Shown: positions 17,001-26,547 of the stretch, piece after piece | How the letters are laid out: the number at the start of each line of letters is the position of its first letter | Position numbering within the stretch: position 1 is the stretch's first letter | Source of the DNA: Nocardioides baekrokdamisoli | GTDB lineage: Bacteria; Actinomycetota; Actinomycetes; Propionibacteriales; Nocardioidaceae | Length of the DNA: 64,000 nt | Reading direction: 5' to 3' | Assembly: GCF_003945325.1 (NCBI RefSeq) | Contig: NZ_AP019307.1 | Coordinates: 744,001-808,000 of the forward strand | Program-made: the position numbers and the translations under genes | Notes under the pieces: model-generated | Seen by the model: the letters and a program-made list of their open reading frames with translations, nothing else | Told to the model about the DNA's origin: nothing | Databases searched by the model: none

Positions 17001-17127
17001 CCAGTTCCCCTCACTGAAGCCGCGGCACCAGCCGCCGGCACCGAACTTCCCGTCCTCGTCCCCCCGGCGTGTGACGGGCCATGCCTACGCACGCCCTGCG
17101 CCGTGCCACACCCTGGAGCACACCCTC

Positions 17128-17625
17128 ATGACCACGTTCGCCACCAATCAGGACCTCTCCGCCTCCGCCCTTCGCGAGGTCTTCGGAGCCTTCCCCTCCG
17201 GTGTCGTCGCCCTCATCGCCGACATCGACGGCGCCCCCGTCGGGCTCGCCGCGAGTTCGTTCACCTCGGTGAGCCTCGACCCGCCGCTGGTCTCGATCTC
17301 GATCGCGAACGGCTCGAAGACCTGGCCGGACCTGCGCCGCGCGAGCCGCCTCGGTGTCACCGTCCTCGCCGGGCACCACGCCGAGTTCGCCCGTCAGCTC
17401 GCAGGCCCCGTGGAGAAGCGCTTCGACGACATCCCGCTGGCCTCGACCGACACCTCCGCGGTGTACGTACGCGACGGGGTCGCGCATTTCGAGACCAGCA
17501 TCCACAGCGAACTCCCGGCCGGTGACCACACGATCATCCTGCTCCGGGTGCACAGCCGCTCGGCCCTCGCAAGCGCCGAGCCGCTCCTCTTCCACCGCAG
17601 CGGATTCCGGCAGTTCTCCGCATGA
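17128..17625 (+). CDS. Flavin reductase (NADH:FMN oxidoreductase, DIM6/NTAB)
   Basis: 165 residues, family length. The start FGAFPSGVVALIADIDG, the AASSFTSVSLDPPLVSISI stretch (SSF...PP) and GPVEKRFDDI identify the FMN-binding split barrel. Supplies reduced FMN to the LLM monooxygenase encoded two frames downstream. First structural gene after the leader; GGAG about 11 bp upstream of ATG. Stop overlaps the second leader-like ORF. Confidence 0.9.
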   Translation: MTTFATNQDLSASALREVFGAFPSGVVALIADIDGAPVGLAASSFTSVSLDPPLVSISIANGSKTWPDLRRASRLGVTVLAGHHAEFARQLAGPVEKRFDDIPLASTDTSAVYVRDGVAHFETSIHSELPAGDHTIILLRVHSRSALASAEPLLFHRSGFRQFSA

Positions 17626-17741
17626 GTACGCACCTCACCCGCCGCCTGTCGATCGACCTGATGCGTGCCCGGGCCCAGCGATGTCGCTGCCACCTCGCCC
17701 GCACCATCACCCACTTCTCAGACCGCAAGGACCTCCCATGA
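17622..17741 (+). CDS. Second, internal leader-like peptide of the sulfur operon
   Basis: 39 residues bridging the flavin reductase and the LLM monooxygenase: its ATG overlaps the flavin reductase stop (ATGA at 17622) and its TGA overlaps the monooxygenase ATG (ATGA at 17738). The core TRRLSIDLMRARAQRCRCH has the RR-IDL-R-C pattern of the actinobacterial cysteine leaders and a Cys-Arg-Cys near the middle. Unlike the first leader, it continues for 15 residues past the Cys codons. I infer a second, translationally coupled Cys-sensing step placed inside the operon. It could alternatively be a spacer ORF that simply maintains coupling. Confidence 0.7.
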   Translation: MSTHLTRRLSIDLMRARAQRCRCHLARTITHFSDRKDLP

Positions 17742-19087
17742 CCCGCCAGCTCTCCCTCAACGCCTTCATCCATGACACCGGCCACCACGAAGCCTCGTGG
17801 CGCCACCCCGACAGCGGCGTGGACCGCGTCGGCGACATCGCCTGGTACCAGGACATCGCCCGCAAGGCCGAGGCCGCCAAGCTCGACGCCGTCTTCCTCG
17901 CCGACGGACCGGTGTGGTGGGGCACCAGCCACCGCCCGAGCAACCAGTTCGAGCCGATCACCCTCCTGACCGCCCTCGCCACCGTCACCGACCGGATCGG
18001 CCTGATCGCCACCGCCTCGACCAGCTACTACGAGCCGTACAACCTCGCTCGCCTGTTCGCGAGCCTCGACCGGATCTCCGGCGGTCGGGCCGGCTGGAAC
18101 ATCGTCACCACCCAGGGTGACGAGGCTGCGGCCAACTTCGGTCAGGTCGTCGCCGCGAGCGCCGAGACGCGGTACGCCCGCGCCCAGGAGTTCCTCGATG
18201 CGATCACCCGCCTCTGGGACAGCTGGGAGGACGACGCCGTCGTCGCCGACCGTGAGAGCGGCGTGTACGTCGATGTCGACAAGGTGCACCCGATCGACTT
18301 CATCGGTCACTTCCTCAAGGTCAAGGGCCCGTTCAACGCGCCGCGTACGCCCCAGGGCCGACCGGTCTATGTCCAGGCGGGTTCCTCGAACGAAGGCCGG
18401 AACTTCGCCGGTCGCAACGCCGAGGCCATCTTCACCGCGCACCAGACCCTCGCCGATGCGCAGGCGTTCTACGCCGACATCAAGGCGAAGGCGCGCGCGT
18501 TTGGCCGCAACCCCGACCACGTGAAGGTCCTGCCCGGGATCAGCCCGTTCATCGGGGACACGCCAGCCCAGGCCAAGGAGTTGTACGACGAGTTCAACCG
18601 CCTGACGGTGCCTGCGTACGGCCTCCAGCAACTGACCGCCATCGCCGGGGTCGACCTCTCCGACCTGGACCTCGACAAGCCGGTCCCCGCTGGCATCTTC
18701 GACGGCGCGGGCGACGTGCTCAACAACAACCGCAGCCGCCTGCAGGTGGTCGCCAACATCGTCGAGCGGGACCGTCCGACGCTGCGCGAACTCCTCCACC
18801 GACTTGCCGGCGGCCGTGGCCACAACGTTGTCCACGGCACTCCGGTCCAGATCGCCGACACCATCCAGGAGTGGTTCGAGGGCGGCGCGGCCGACGGCTT
18901 CAACGTGCTGCCGCCGTTGTTCCCGCAGCACCTCGAGGCCTTCACCTCGAAGGTCGTCCCGATCCTCCAGGAGCGCGGACTGTTCCGCACCGAGTACGCC
19001 GGCAGCACGCTGCGCGAGCACTACGGACTCCCCCGCCCTGACAGCCAGTACGCCACGGATCTTCCCGTCGCCGCCGGCCAGAACTGA
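17738..19087 (+). CDS. LLM-class flavin-dependent monooxygenase (NtaA/SnaA/DszA type)
   Basis: 449 residues, typical for the NtaA/SnaA/DszA/ScmK branch. HDTGHHEASWRHP near the N-terminus, DAVFLADGPVWW, ATASTSYYEPYNLARLFASL and GWNIVTTQGDEAAANFG are family blocks. Uses FMNH2 and oxygen; relatives cleave C-S bonds in sulfones and sulfonates or oxidise nitrilotriacetate. Context (Cys leader, sulfonate-type ABC genes) points to desulfurisation of an organic sulfur compound. Substrate inferred, not shown. Confidence 0.85.
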   Translation: MTRQLSLNAFIHDTGHHEASWRHPDSGVDRVGDIAWYQDIARKAEAAKLDAVFLADGPVWWGTSHRPSNQFEPITLLTALATVTDRIGLIATASTSYYEPYNLARLFASLDRISGGRAGWNIVTTQGDEAAANFGQVVAASAETRYARAQEFLDAITRLWDSWEDDAVVADRESGVYVDVDKVHPIDFIGHFLKVKGPFNAPRTPQGRPVYVQAGSSNEGRNFAGRNAEAIFTAHQTLADAQAFYADIKAKARAFGRNPDHVKVLPGISPFIGDTPAQAKELYDEFNRLTVPAYGLQQLTAIAGVDLSDLDLDKPVPAGIFDGAGDVLNNNRSRLQVVANIVERDRPTLRELLHRLAGGRGHNVVHGTPVQIADTIQEWFEGGAADGFNVLPPLFPQHLEAFTSKVVPILQERGLFRTEYAGSTLREHYGLPRPDSQYATDLPVAAGQN

Positions 19088-19133
19088 ACCGCCCGAAACA
19101 CCCACCGAAGACAACCTCAGAAAGAGATTCACC

Positions 19134-20171
19134 ATGACCATCACTCGCCGCCCCCGTACGCTCGCCGCCGCTGCCGCGGTCGCCGCCGTCGCCCTGGGTT
19201 CCCTGACGGCGTGCGGATCGGCCTCGGGCGCCAAGGCCGCCGACGGCAGTACCGTCGTCCGCTACCAGAGCTACTCCGGCGCGGTCGACCCGCTCCAGCT
19301 GGCCGCCGCGCTCGGCAAGCTCCCCGGCGTCACCCTCAAGAAGGAAGGCGACGTCACCGGCGGCCCGGCCTCGTTGCAAGCACTGGTGAGCAACCAGATC
19401 GACATCTCGTCGTCGGCCTTCTACGGCGCGATCGCCCAGGTCGTCGCGACCGGCGCTCCGATCAAGTCGGTGGTGGCCACGTACGGCACCAACGCGCAGA
19501 CGAGCTCGGCGATCGTGGCGCTCAAGGACTCGTCCCTGACCGCTGACCCGCACAGCCTGATCGGCAAGAAGGTCGCGGTGAACACCCTCGGTGCCAACGC
19601 CGAGGCCGTACTCGACACGTGGTTCGCCAAGTCCGGACTGAGCGCCGATCAGATCAAGCAGATCACCTTGGTCGCGCTGCCTCCGCTCAACACCCTGCAA
19701 GCGCTCAAGCAGGGCCAGGTGGACGCGGCGTACATCAGCAGCGGGCAGCTCCGCGCTGCTGGCGCCGCGGTGTCGCTCAAGACGCTGACCACCGACGCGA
19801 AGGTGATCGGCTACTACAACGGTGGCGGCGTCTCCTTGCGCAACGACTGGATCCAGAACCACGCGGACGTGTCGAGGACGCTCGCCTCCGGCATCGGGTA
19901 CGCGATCGACTACATCGCGTCGCACAAGCGCGCCGAGGTCCTCGCGGTCTACGACAAGTGGCTGCGCGACAACGGGTACGCCGACGCGGTGGACGCGGTC
20001 GACCAGAACTGGTCCGGCAGCACCGGTGTCTCCACCAAGGGCGGCTCGATCGCTGACAAGGACATCAGCATCTGGCTGGCCTGGCTGTCCAGCCGCGGCG
20101 ACGTCGACCTGTCGAAGGTGAAGCCGAGCGACGTCTACACCAACGCGCTCAACACCGAGGCCGGGAAATGA
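19134..20171 (+). CDS. ABC transporter substrate-binding lipoprotein (SsuA/TauA-like)
   Basis: 345 residues. Lipobox LTAC after a signal sequence, so anchored outside the membrane. The NMT1/SsuA-like fold is shown by LGANAEAVLDTWFAKSG and the ALKQGQVDAAYISSGQL stretch. Binds an organosulfur substrate for import. Terminates in a four-base overlap with the ATPase gene. Confidence 0.85.
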   Translation: MTITRRPRTLAAAAAVAAVALGSLTACGSASGAKAADGSTVVRYQSYSGAVDPLQLAAALGKLPGVTLKKEGDVTGGPASLQALVSNQIDISSSAFYGAIAQVVATGAPIKSVVATYGTNAQTSSAIVALKDSSLTADPHSLIGKKVAVNTLGANAEAVLDTWFAKSGLSADQIKQITLVALPPLNTLQALKQGQVDAAYISSGQLRAAGAAVSLKTLTTDAKVIGYYNGGGVSLRNDWIQNHADVSRTLASGIGYAIDYIASHKRAEVLAVYDKWLRDNGYADAVDAVDQNWSGSTGVSTKGGSIADKDISIWLAWLSSRGDVDLSKVKPSDVYTNALNTEAGK

Positions 20172-20992
20172 GCGCCCGGATCCAGCTCGACGACGTCGGG
20201 CAGCGGTTCCTGGTGAAGGGAGACGACGACAAGCGGATCCGTGAATTCGTCGCTCTCGAGGGGCTGCATCTGGACGTCCCGGCGGGAGAGATCCTGACCG
20301 TGGTCGGCCCCAGCGGCTGCGGCAAGTCCACGATCATCGACCTGGTCGCCGGACTCGCCGCACCCACGACGGGATCGGTGCTCGTGGACGGTCACCCCGT
20401 CCGCGGGCCCGGTCTCGACCGGGGCGTGGTGTTCCAGCAGTACACCCTGCTCCCCTGGCGTACGGCTCAGGGCAACGTCGAGCTGGCACTGGAGGCCCGG
20501 GGCGGCTTGTCCCGCTCGGAGCGGCGTTCGAAGGCGCGGGCGTACCTGGATCTCGTCGGACTGGGCGACTTCGCCGGACGGTATCCGCATGAGCTCTCCG
20601 GCGGCATGAAGCAGCGGGTCGCGATCGCGCGATCGCTGTCGTACGAGCCGTCGGTGTTGCTCATGGATGAACCGTTCGGCGCGCTGGACGCGCAGACGCG
20701 GGAATCCCTCCAGGAGGAGTTGATCGGCATCTGGCAACGCACCGGGACCACGATCGTCTTCATCACCCACGACATCGAGGAGGCCGTCTTCCTCGGCCGT
20801 CGGGTCGCGGTGATGAGCGCACGCCCCGGTCGGATCAGTGAGGTGATCGAGGTCGATCTCGACCGCAACGGGGCCGCGTACAACGACATCCGGGCGACCC
20901 CGGAGTTCGCTGCCTACCGGCACCGGATCTGGAGTCTGCTGCGGACCGAGCAGGTCAGCCGCGTACGTGAGGAGCAGGCCGATGCCGCCTAG
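20168..20992 (+). CDS. ABC transporter ATP-binding protein (SsuB/TauB-like)
   Basis: 274 residues. Walker A GPSGCGKST, signature LSGGMKQRVAIARSL, Walker B VLLMDEPFGALD, H-loop FITHDIEEA. The LSGGM variant with FGALD is typical of the nitrate/sulfonate/taurine subfamily. Drives uptake with the permease encoded next. Confidence 0.9.
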   Translation: MSARIQLDDVGQRFLVKGDDDKRIREFVALEGLHLDVPAGEILTVVGPSGCGKSTIIDLVAGLAAPTTGSVLVDGHPVRGPGLDRGVVFQQYTLLPWRTAQGNVELALEARGGLSRSERRSKARAYLDLVGLGDFAGRYPHELSGGMKQRVAIARSLSYEPSVLLMDEPFGALDAQTRESLQEELIGIWQRTGTTIVFITHDIEEAVFLGRRVAVMSARPGRISEVIEVDLDRNGAAYNDIRATPEFAAYRHRIWSLLRTEQVSRVREEQADAA

Positions 20993-21824
20993 TCTCCTGC
21001 TCGAACGGACCCAGGCGGGACCCAACCCGCGTCAGGAGCAGGCCGCCCGCGCCAAGGGCGTCCCCCAGGGACGCTCGCGTACGGTCACCCTGCTGCGTGG
21101 CGTCGCCGGCGTCACGGTGCTCGCGGCTCTCTGGGAGTTCCTCCCCCGAGCCGGTGTCGTCGATGCGTACTTCATCCCGCCGCTGCACGTCGTGCTGCAG
21201 GCGTGGTGGAAGCTCGCGGAGAGCGGCGTGCTCTGGCAGGACATCCAGTCGAGCCTGGGCCGGTCGGGCGCAGGTTTCGCGATCGCGGTGCTCATCGGGA
21301 TCCCGCTCGGCGCCACCATCGCGTGGAGTCGGCCGGTGCGCGAGTTCTTCCAGCCGGTGCTGGAGATCTTCCGCAACACCGCGGCTCTCGCCCTGCTGCC
21401 GGCGTTCACCCTGGTGCTCGGGATCGGCGAGACGTCGAAGGTCGCGATCGTCACGTACGCGTGCTTCTTCCCGATCCTGCTCAACACCATCTCGGGGGTG
21501 GCCAGCGTCGATCCGCAGTTGCTGCGTACGGCACGGGTGCTCGGGCTCTCGCCGGTGACGACATTCCGCAAGGTCGTGCTGCCAGCAGCGCTCCCAACGA
21601 TCTTCACCGGGGTACGCATCGCCGGGTCGGTCGCCATCCTGGTGCTGATCGCAGCGGAGATGGTTGGCGCGAACTCCGGGATCGGGTACCTGATCAACTA
21701 CGCGGAGTTCAACTTCCTGATCCCCAAGATGTACGCCGCGATCCTGACCGCCTCGGCGCTCGGCCTCGCGGTCAACTACAGCCTGGTCGCGATCGAGCGA
21801 AGGTTCTCCCGCTGGCGTACCTGA
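20982..21824 (+). CDS. ABC transporter permease (SsuC/TauC-like)
   Basis: 280 residues, about six membrane helices. The EAA loop region is TARVLGLSPVTTFRKVVLPAALPTIFTG. Start chosen at ATG 20982, which has AGGAG upstream inside the end of the ATPase gene; this gives an 11 bp overlap. Last gene of the sulfur operon. Confidence 0.9.
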   Translation: MPPSLLLERTQAGPNPRQEQAARAKGVPQGRSRTVTLLRGVAGVTVLAALWEFLPRAGVVDAYFIPPLHVVLQAWWKLAESGVLWQDIQSSLGRSGAGFAIAVLIGIPLGATIAWSRPVREFFQPVLEIFRNTAALALLPAFTLVLGIGETSKVAIVTYACFFPILLNTISGVASVDPQLLRTARVLGLSPVTTFRKVVLPAALPTIFTGVRIAGSVAILVLIAAEMVGANSGIGYLINYAEFNFLIPKMYAAILTASALGLAVNYSLVAIERRFSRWRT

Positions 21825-21873
21825 GTCGCGCGGGGCGCGGACGCCACCTCCGCGCCCCGCGTACGCTCGTCCC

Positions 21874-22449
21874 ATGCCGGTCATGTCGCCGATCGAGGGC
21901 ACGTTCTGCCGTACGCACCTGTGGAACGTGATCGCCGCCAAACGGATGCTCCCGTGGGCTCTGGGAGATGAACCGCTGGTCGGCCGCGTCCTCGAGATCG
22001 GCGGCGGTGCCGGCGCGATGGCCGAGGCGACACTGGCCGACCACGACGTCGACATGACGATCACCGATCTCGATCCCCGCATGGTCGCGGCTGCTCGGGA
22101 ACGACTCGGCGGGCGGGCGACCGCGGAGGTCGCGGACGTCACCGCACTCCCCTATGCCGCCGGCAGTTACGACACCGTGGCGAGCTATCTGATGCTGCAC
22201 CACGTGATCGCCTGGCCCGACGCGATCGCCGAGGCCGCACGTGTCCTGGCGCCCGGCGGCACGTTCCGCGGCTACGACCTCACCGACACCGCGGCGGCGC
22301 GCTGGTTCCACCGCGTCGACCGGTCACCGTTCCTGATGGTGGCGCCCGGTGATCTGCACGACCAGCTCGAGGCCGTCGGGTTCCAGGACGTACGCATCGA
22401 ACAAGCGGCTGCGGGGCATCTGATGCGCTTCAGTGCAACACGACGCTAG
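21874..22449 (+). CDS. SAM-dependent methyltransferase, class I
   Basis: 191 residues. VLEIGGGAGAMAEA is the SAM loop and DMTITDLDPRMV carries the acidic residue that binds the ribose; VADVTALPYAAGSYDTVASYLMLHH is motif II-III of Methyltransf_11. Substrate not deducible. It follows the sulfur operon by 49 bp without obvious terminator, so read-through is possible. Overlaps the converging gene's stop by four bases. Confidence 0.8.
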   Translation: MPVMSPIEGTFCRTHLWNVIAAKRMLPWALGDEPLVGRVLEIGGGAGAMAEATLADHDVDMTITDLDPRMVAAARERLGGRATAEVADVTALPYAAGSYDTVASYLMLHHVIAWPDAIAEAARVLAPGGTFRGYDLTDTAAARWFHRVDRSPFLMVAPGDLHDQLEAVGFQDVRIEQAAAGHLMRFSATRR

Positions 22450-22874
22450 GCGTCCTTGTCGCCCTTCTTCTCCCTGCCCCACGGCGCGGTCGGCGACGTC
22501 CCGGCGACCATGAAGATCGGGGACGACAGCTTCTCGAGCGCGGCGACAGCCGCCGCGTGCCGCTCGGCAAGCTTGGACACCACGGCGGCGATGTCGGCCT
22601 GCGCGTCAGCGAGCACAGCCACGGTGTCGGCGAGTTCGCGCTGCCGCACCAGGACGTCCTGCAGCGGCTGGGCGGTCGCTCCCAGGAGGTTCTGCAGTAC
22701 CCCAGCCAGGCCCGCGACGCTGCCGGCCAGATCAGCGACCTGTCCGACGAGCTCTGTGGGTTGCGTGACGCCGGTGACCGCGGCACCTGCCACAGCCTTG
22801 ACAGTGTCGGTCGCCACCTTGATGGCAGCCTGCTGCGACTTGATCAGGATCTCAATCGGGTTCTCGACGCCCAC
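22446..22874 (-). CDS. Helical protein of unknown function (phasin-like look)
   Basis: 142 residues, almost wholly helical with many Ala, Val and Leu heptads (residues 30-115), and a charged tail KKGDKDA. The repetitive LAGVLQNLLGATAQPLQDVL pattern resembles phasins or heparin-binding-haemagglutinin-like proteins, but no family is certain. Converges with the methyltransferase gene. Confidence 0.5.
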   Translation of the reverse strand: MGVENPIEILIKSQQAAIKVATDTVKAVAGAAVTGVTQPTELVGQVADLAGSVAGLAGVLQNLLGATAQPLQDVLVRQRELADTVAVLADAQADIAAVVSKLAERHAAAVAALEKLSSPIFMVAGTSPTAPWGREKKGDKDA

Positions 22875-22919
22875 GGACTCAATCTGTCAGAAGATCCGCC
22901 CCGCGGCACCGATTGACGG

Positions 22920-25457
22920 CTATTTCGTCGAGGCGAGCAACGCGGCGGCCGCATCGAGCTTCGCCTTCGCCTGCTGCACGAGCGCATCCCGGTCAGCCGG
23001 CGACAACGTCCCGTCGAGCGAGTGGGCCAACAACGCGTTTGCGTCCTTGATCAGCGCCGCGGCGGTCCGGGACCCGTTCGCGCCGTCCTTCGCGGCGGCC
23101 GCCAGCGCCTCCTCGATGGTGTGCGCCACACCCACCGAGCCGCGGACATCGACCACCACATCGGCCAGCGGCGGCGGCGTGGTCGGGTCGGTGCCCACCG
23201 CGTACAGCGACGCAGCCCAGATCGGACCGGCACTCGTCGGGGTCACCAGCAGGGGACCCCAACGAGGCGTCGCCGAGCTGGCGAACGTTGCGATCTCGGC
23301 GCGTACGCGCGGATCTGCCCGCATGATCGCGTTGACGCCTGCTGGGCTGGGGGTCGTCGTGGACGGGGTCAGCCACTGGAGTTGGCCGTAGTCGGGCGAG
23401 GTCGCATCGGAATTCGCCACCAGGACGCTGGCCAGGTCGTGGCCGTTGGCGGCCGACATCGGCGACAACACCGACCAGACACCGTTGACGAAAGCCCGTT
23501 GGGGTTCGACCCGCGCATTTCCGTCGCCGACCGTCGGGATCTGGGTGTCCTGCATGGCGAGGAGCGAGTCCGGAGTCGCGGTGGCGTACGCCTGCGCCTG
23601 GAACCGCTGTACGGCGAAGAGGTCCGTGGGGTACCGCAGATGCGGTTGCAGCTCCGGCGGGATCTCGGCGCGGGTGTGCACGAGCCCGGGGAAGATCCCC
23701 TCCCACGCGTGCAGGATCGGGTCCGCGTCCCATTCGTACAACCGGACCGAACCGTCCTGCGCATCGACGGTGATCTTCACGGCGTCGCGGGCGTAGTTGA
23801 CCGTGTCATAGGCCGAGGAGGATCCGGGCGTGCCGTCCCCGGTCATGCCGGACCACGACTCGACGGAACTCCCGGGGTAGTTCCCGGTCGTGGTGTAGCC
23901 GTCGATCACCCAGAGCGCACGGCCACCCACGATCGTCAGATAGGGATGGCGATCCAGTTGCAGCCACGGCGCCACCCGGGCGGCACGCTGCAGCGGGTCG
24001 AGCCGGGTTGCGTACGTTCCACGCTCGCTGAGCACCCCCAGGTCGCCGTTCGCCAGCGCGTACGCGACCCGGTTGATCCCGGTCAACGGCACCCCCGGCG
24101 AGGTCCCAGCGCGAGCGAGGCCGCCGACCATGTCCGGGCCGACGTACAGCGGCGCAGCCACCGAGGCAGCCAGGTCGTGGGTGAGGTCGTTCTGGGCCCA
24201 GGTCGTCAGGACGCGAGCCTTCCCGGCACGGTCGCCGGCATCGGCGTACGCGGCCAGGACGCCGCCGGTGCCGCCGCGCTGCGCCATCGAGACCAGGACC
24301 GGCCGAGGCTTCCCGTCGACGACGTAGCGATCCAGTTCCGGCGGCGAGATCGTGCCGGCACCGACCGCCTTCATCTCGAGTCGTACCTGCGCAGGATCCA
24401 GGATCGGAAGGCTGGCGGTCGCGGCAGCGTCCCCGCTCAGATGACCGGTCGTCAGTCGATCCAGGCCGTACGCCGCGCGCGTCGCGGCGATCGAGGCGGT
24501 GAGGTTGTCGCGTTCGTGAGCGATCGGGTCGGCGCGTACGACCGAACTCTGCAGAATCGCGGGCCAGATCAGGGTGAGAGTCGCTGAGCTGATGAACAGC
24601 AGGATCACCGCGACCATGGGCGTACGCCACCGCGGGCGGCGCCACTGCCACAGCAGCAGACCGGCGCAGATCAGCGCCGCGTACGTGAGGATCTCCCGCC
24701 CCGGGTCAGTGGCGTGCTGGTCGACATATCCGAGGCCGGTTGCGTACGGCCCACCGGCGTGAACGGCGTCGTACCGCGCCAGCCAGTAGTCGCCGGCCTT
24801 GCAGACGAGCGTGACGGCCCCGAAAGCGGCCAGTTGGCGTTGGGCCGCTCGAGTCCACGAAACCGCCGGCGAGATCGTGATCCCGCCGTAGAAGTAGTGC
24901 GCCGCAAGGCTCGTCGCGAGCGCCAGAAGTCCGAGCGTCAACCCCAGATCGATCAGGTCATGGAGCCACGGCAGGGTGAAGACGTAGAAGCCGACGTCGT
25001 GGTGGAACCACGGATCACGCATGCCGAAGGAGCCGCCCTGCCACCACAGGAGCGCGTCACGCCACCGGCTCGTCTCGGCGACGCCGAGCGCCAAGGCCGC
25101 GATCACAGTGATGCAGATCCAGATCCACAAGCGCACCGGTTCGGCGTACGCGCGGTAACGCTCGACCCACGACCCGCCAGCCATCTCGGCCGGGCGATGA
25201 CGCGAGGCGAGCAGGATCGATCCGCCCATGGCGAGCGCCACCAGGACGGCCGTGCAACCGAAGAGTCCAGCCTTGGTCACCGCAAGCGTGCTGTAGACGT
25301 CGCCGTAACCGACCGAGTCGTACCAGGCGGCGTTCGCGTACGTCCCGGCCCAGGCCAGCGCGAACACGAGCAGGATGGCGAAGCCGAGGGCGACGACGGG
25401 CCACCGGCGCGTCCTTCGCCAGGTCGGCTGCTCCGGCTCGATGTCGTCGCTGCTCAT
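22920..25457 (-). CDS. UPF0182 family membrane protein
   Basis: 845 residues. N-terminal half has about seven membrane helices (LGFAILLVFALAWAGTYAN etc.); the C-terminal half is a large extracytoplasmic domain with YLTIVGGRALWVIDGYTTT and VKITVDAQDGSVRLYEWD typical of UPF0182. Start at ATG 25457, four bp after the PDZ protease stop. The family is conserved across actinobacteria, always next to a PDZ-Lon protein; function unknown. Confidence 0.9.
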   Translation of the reverse strand: MSSDDIEPEQPTWRRTRRWPVVALGFAILLVFALAWAGTYANAAWYDSVGYGDVYSTLAVTKAGLFGCTAVLVALAMGGSILLASRHRPAEMAGGSWVERYRAYAEPVRLWIWICITVIAALALGVAETSRWRDALLWWQGGSFGMRDPWFHHDVGFYVFTLPWLHDLIDLGLTLGLLALATSLAAHYFYGGITISPAVSWTRAAQRQLAAFGAVTLVCKAGDYWLARYDAVHAGGPYATGLGYVDQHATDPGREILTYAALICAGLLLWQWRRPRWRTPMVAVILLFISSATLTLIWPAILQSSVVRADPIAHERDNLTASIAATRAAYGLDRLTTGHLSGDAAATASLPILDPAQVRLEMKAVGAGTISPPELDRYVVDGKPRPVLVSMAQRGGTGGVLAAYADAGDRAGKARVLTTWAQNDLTHDLAASVAAPLYVGPDMVGGLARAGTSPGVPLTGINRVAYALANGDLGVLSERGTYATRLDPLQRAARVAPWLQLDRHPYLTIVGGRALWVIDGYTTTGNYPGSSVESWSGMTGDGTPGSSSAYDTVNYARDAVKITVDAQDGSVRLYEWDADPILHAWEGIFPGLVHTRAEIPPELQPHLRYPTDLFAVQRFQAQAYATATPDSLLAMQDTQIPTVGDGNARVEPQRAFVNGVWSVLSPMSAANGHDLASVLVANSDATSPDYGQLQWLTPSTTTPSPAGVNAIMRADPRVRAEIATFASSATPRWGPLLVTPTSAGPIWAASLYAVGTDPTTPPPLADVVVDVRGSVGVAHTIEEALAAAAKDGANGSRTAAALIKDANALLAHSLDGTLSPADRDALVQQAKAKLDAAAALLASTK

Positions 25458-25461
25458 CGGA

Positions 25462-26526
25462 TCAGCAGGACGGAAGTGGCGCGTTGTGGTCCTTGGCCCA
25501 GGTCTGCACGACCTTGAGCGCATCAGCGAAGGTGCTCACCTTCGCCAGTCGCATGGACCCGTGGTCGGCGTTCGCCACATCGGGGCAGTTGCCCGCCGGG
25601 ACCAGGAACAGCTGCGCACCGTCGTTCTTGGCGCCGGGGATCTTCTGCTGGATCCCGCCGATCTCGCCGACGTTCCCGCTCTGGTCGATCGTGCCGGTGC
25701 CCGCCACATCCCCGTTGCCGGTCAGCGAACCGGGCGTCAACTCGTCGTAGATGCTCAGGGTCATCATCAGCCCGGCCGAAGGGCCGGTGATGTCCGATGG
25801 GATGTTGACCTGGACGTCGTACGGCAGGGAGACGGCCGACATGAGTTCACCGCCGTTGGGTCCTCCGACACCGATCCTCGTACGCCCGCTGATCTTCTCC
25901 GGAGTGACCTGGACGGTGATCGCCTTGCCCGCCCGGGTGACATGGAACTCGATCGCCTTGCCTGCAGGAAGGGACACGATGACGGCCTTCAGCGAGGCCG
26001 GTGTCGTCACCGGCCGGCCGCCGATCGCCGTGATCACGTCACCGACCTTGAGGGCGGCCGCCGCCGGCGTCTTGGGCGTGATCGAACCGACGATCACGCC
26101 GCGGAAGACCCGGGCACCGCTCACAGCGGCGATGGCCACCTGCTCGGCAATGTCCTGAGCGCTGGTCATCTGCTGTGAGCCAGCCTTGTGGTCGGACTGC
26201 GAGGTGCCCTCATCGGGGTACGCGTACGACAGCGGGTAGACCGCGTCGTCGCTGTTCGCCCAGGCAGCCAGCATCTCGAACAACTTCGGGTGGTGGCTCC
26301 GAACCGTCACGCTGACGGTGACCATGCGCAGTTTGCCGCCGTCGCGGTAGATCTCCGGACCGCCCTTGCCGACCGTCACGATCGGCTTGCCGCTGTTCAT
26401 CCCCAGCAGGTCGACCGTCTCACCGGGGCTGTAGATCGTGTACGGCAACGGCAACACGAACGCACAGATCAGAAGCGCAACGATCGTCGGAAGGGCGAGC
26501 AGACCCGCAATCGTGCGCTGAGACAT
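25462..26526 (-). CDS. YlbL-like PDZ/Lon-type membrane protease
   Basis: 354 residues. One N-terminal membrane helix (LLALPTIVALLICAFVLPLPY), a PDZ domain (about 140-215, with ALKVGDVITAIGGRPV) and a Lon-like S16 domain: nucleophile Ser in DITGPSAGLMM and general-base Lys in GGIQQKIPGA. Faces outside the membrane and degrades unknown substrates. Upstream of UPF0182 by four bp, the same neighbour pair as Rv3194c/Rv3193c in M. tuberculosis. Confidence 0.9.
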   Translation of the reverse strand: MSQRTIAGLLALPTIVALLICAFVLPLPYTIYSPGETVDLLGMNSGKPIVTVGKGGPEIYRDGGKLRMVTVSVTVRSHHPKLFEMLAAWANSDDAVYPLSYAYPDEGTSQSDHKAGSQQMTSAQDIAEQVAIAAVSGARVFRGVIVGSITPKTPAAAALKVGDVITAIGGRPVTTPASLKAVIVSLPAGKAIEFHVTRAGKAITVQVTPEKISGRTRIGVGGPNGGELMSAVSLPYDVQVNIPSDITGPSAGLMMTLSIYDELTPGSLTGNGDVAGTGTIDQSGNVGEIGGIQQKIPGAKNDGAQLFLVPAGNCPDVANADHGSMRLAKVSTFADALKVVQTWAKDHNAPLPSC

Positions 26527-26547
26527 GCGGAAGACCCTACCTGCGGG

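Noticed and set aside
17534..19234. Minus-strand frame of about 566 codons opposite the LLM monooxygenase
   Set aside because: Shadow of the monooxygenase and substrate-binding genes, which have complete family motifs on the plus strand.
23022..24587. Plus-strand frame of about 520 codons opposite UPF0182
   Set aside because: Shadow; no recognisable domain and Arg/Gly-rich composition.
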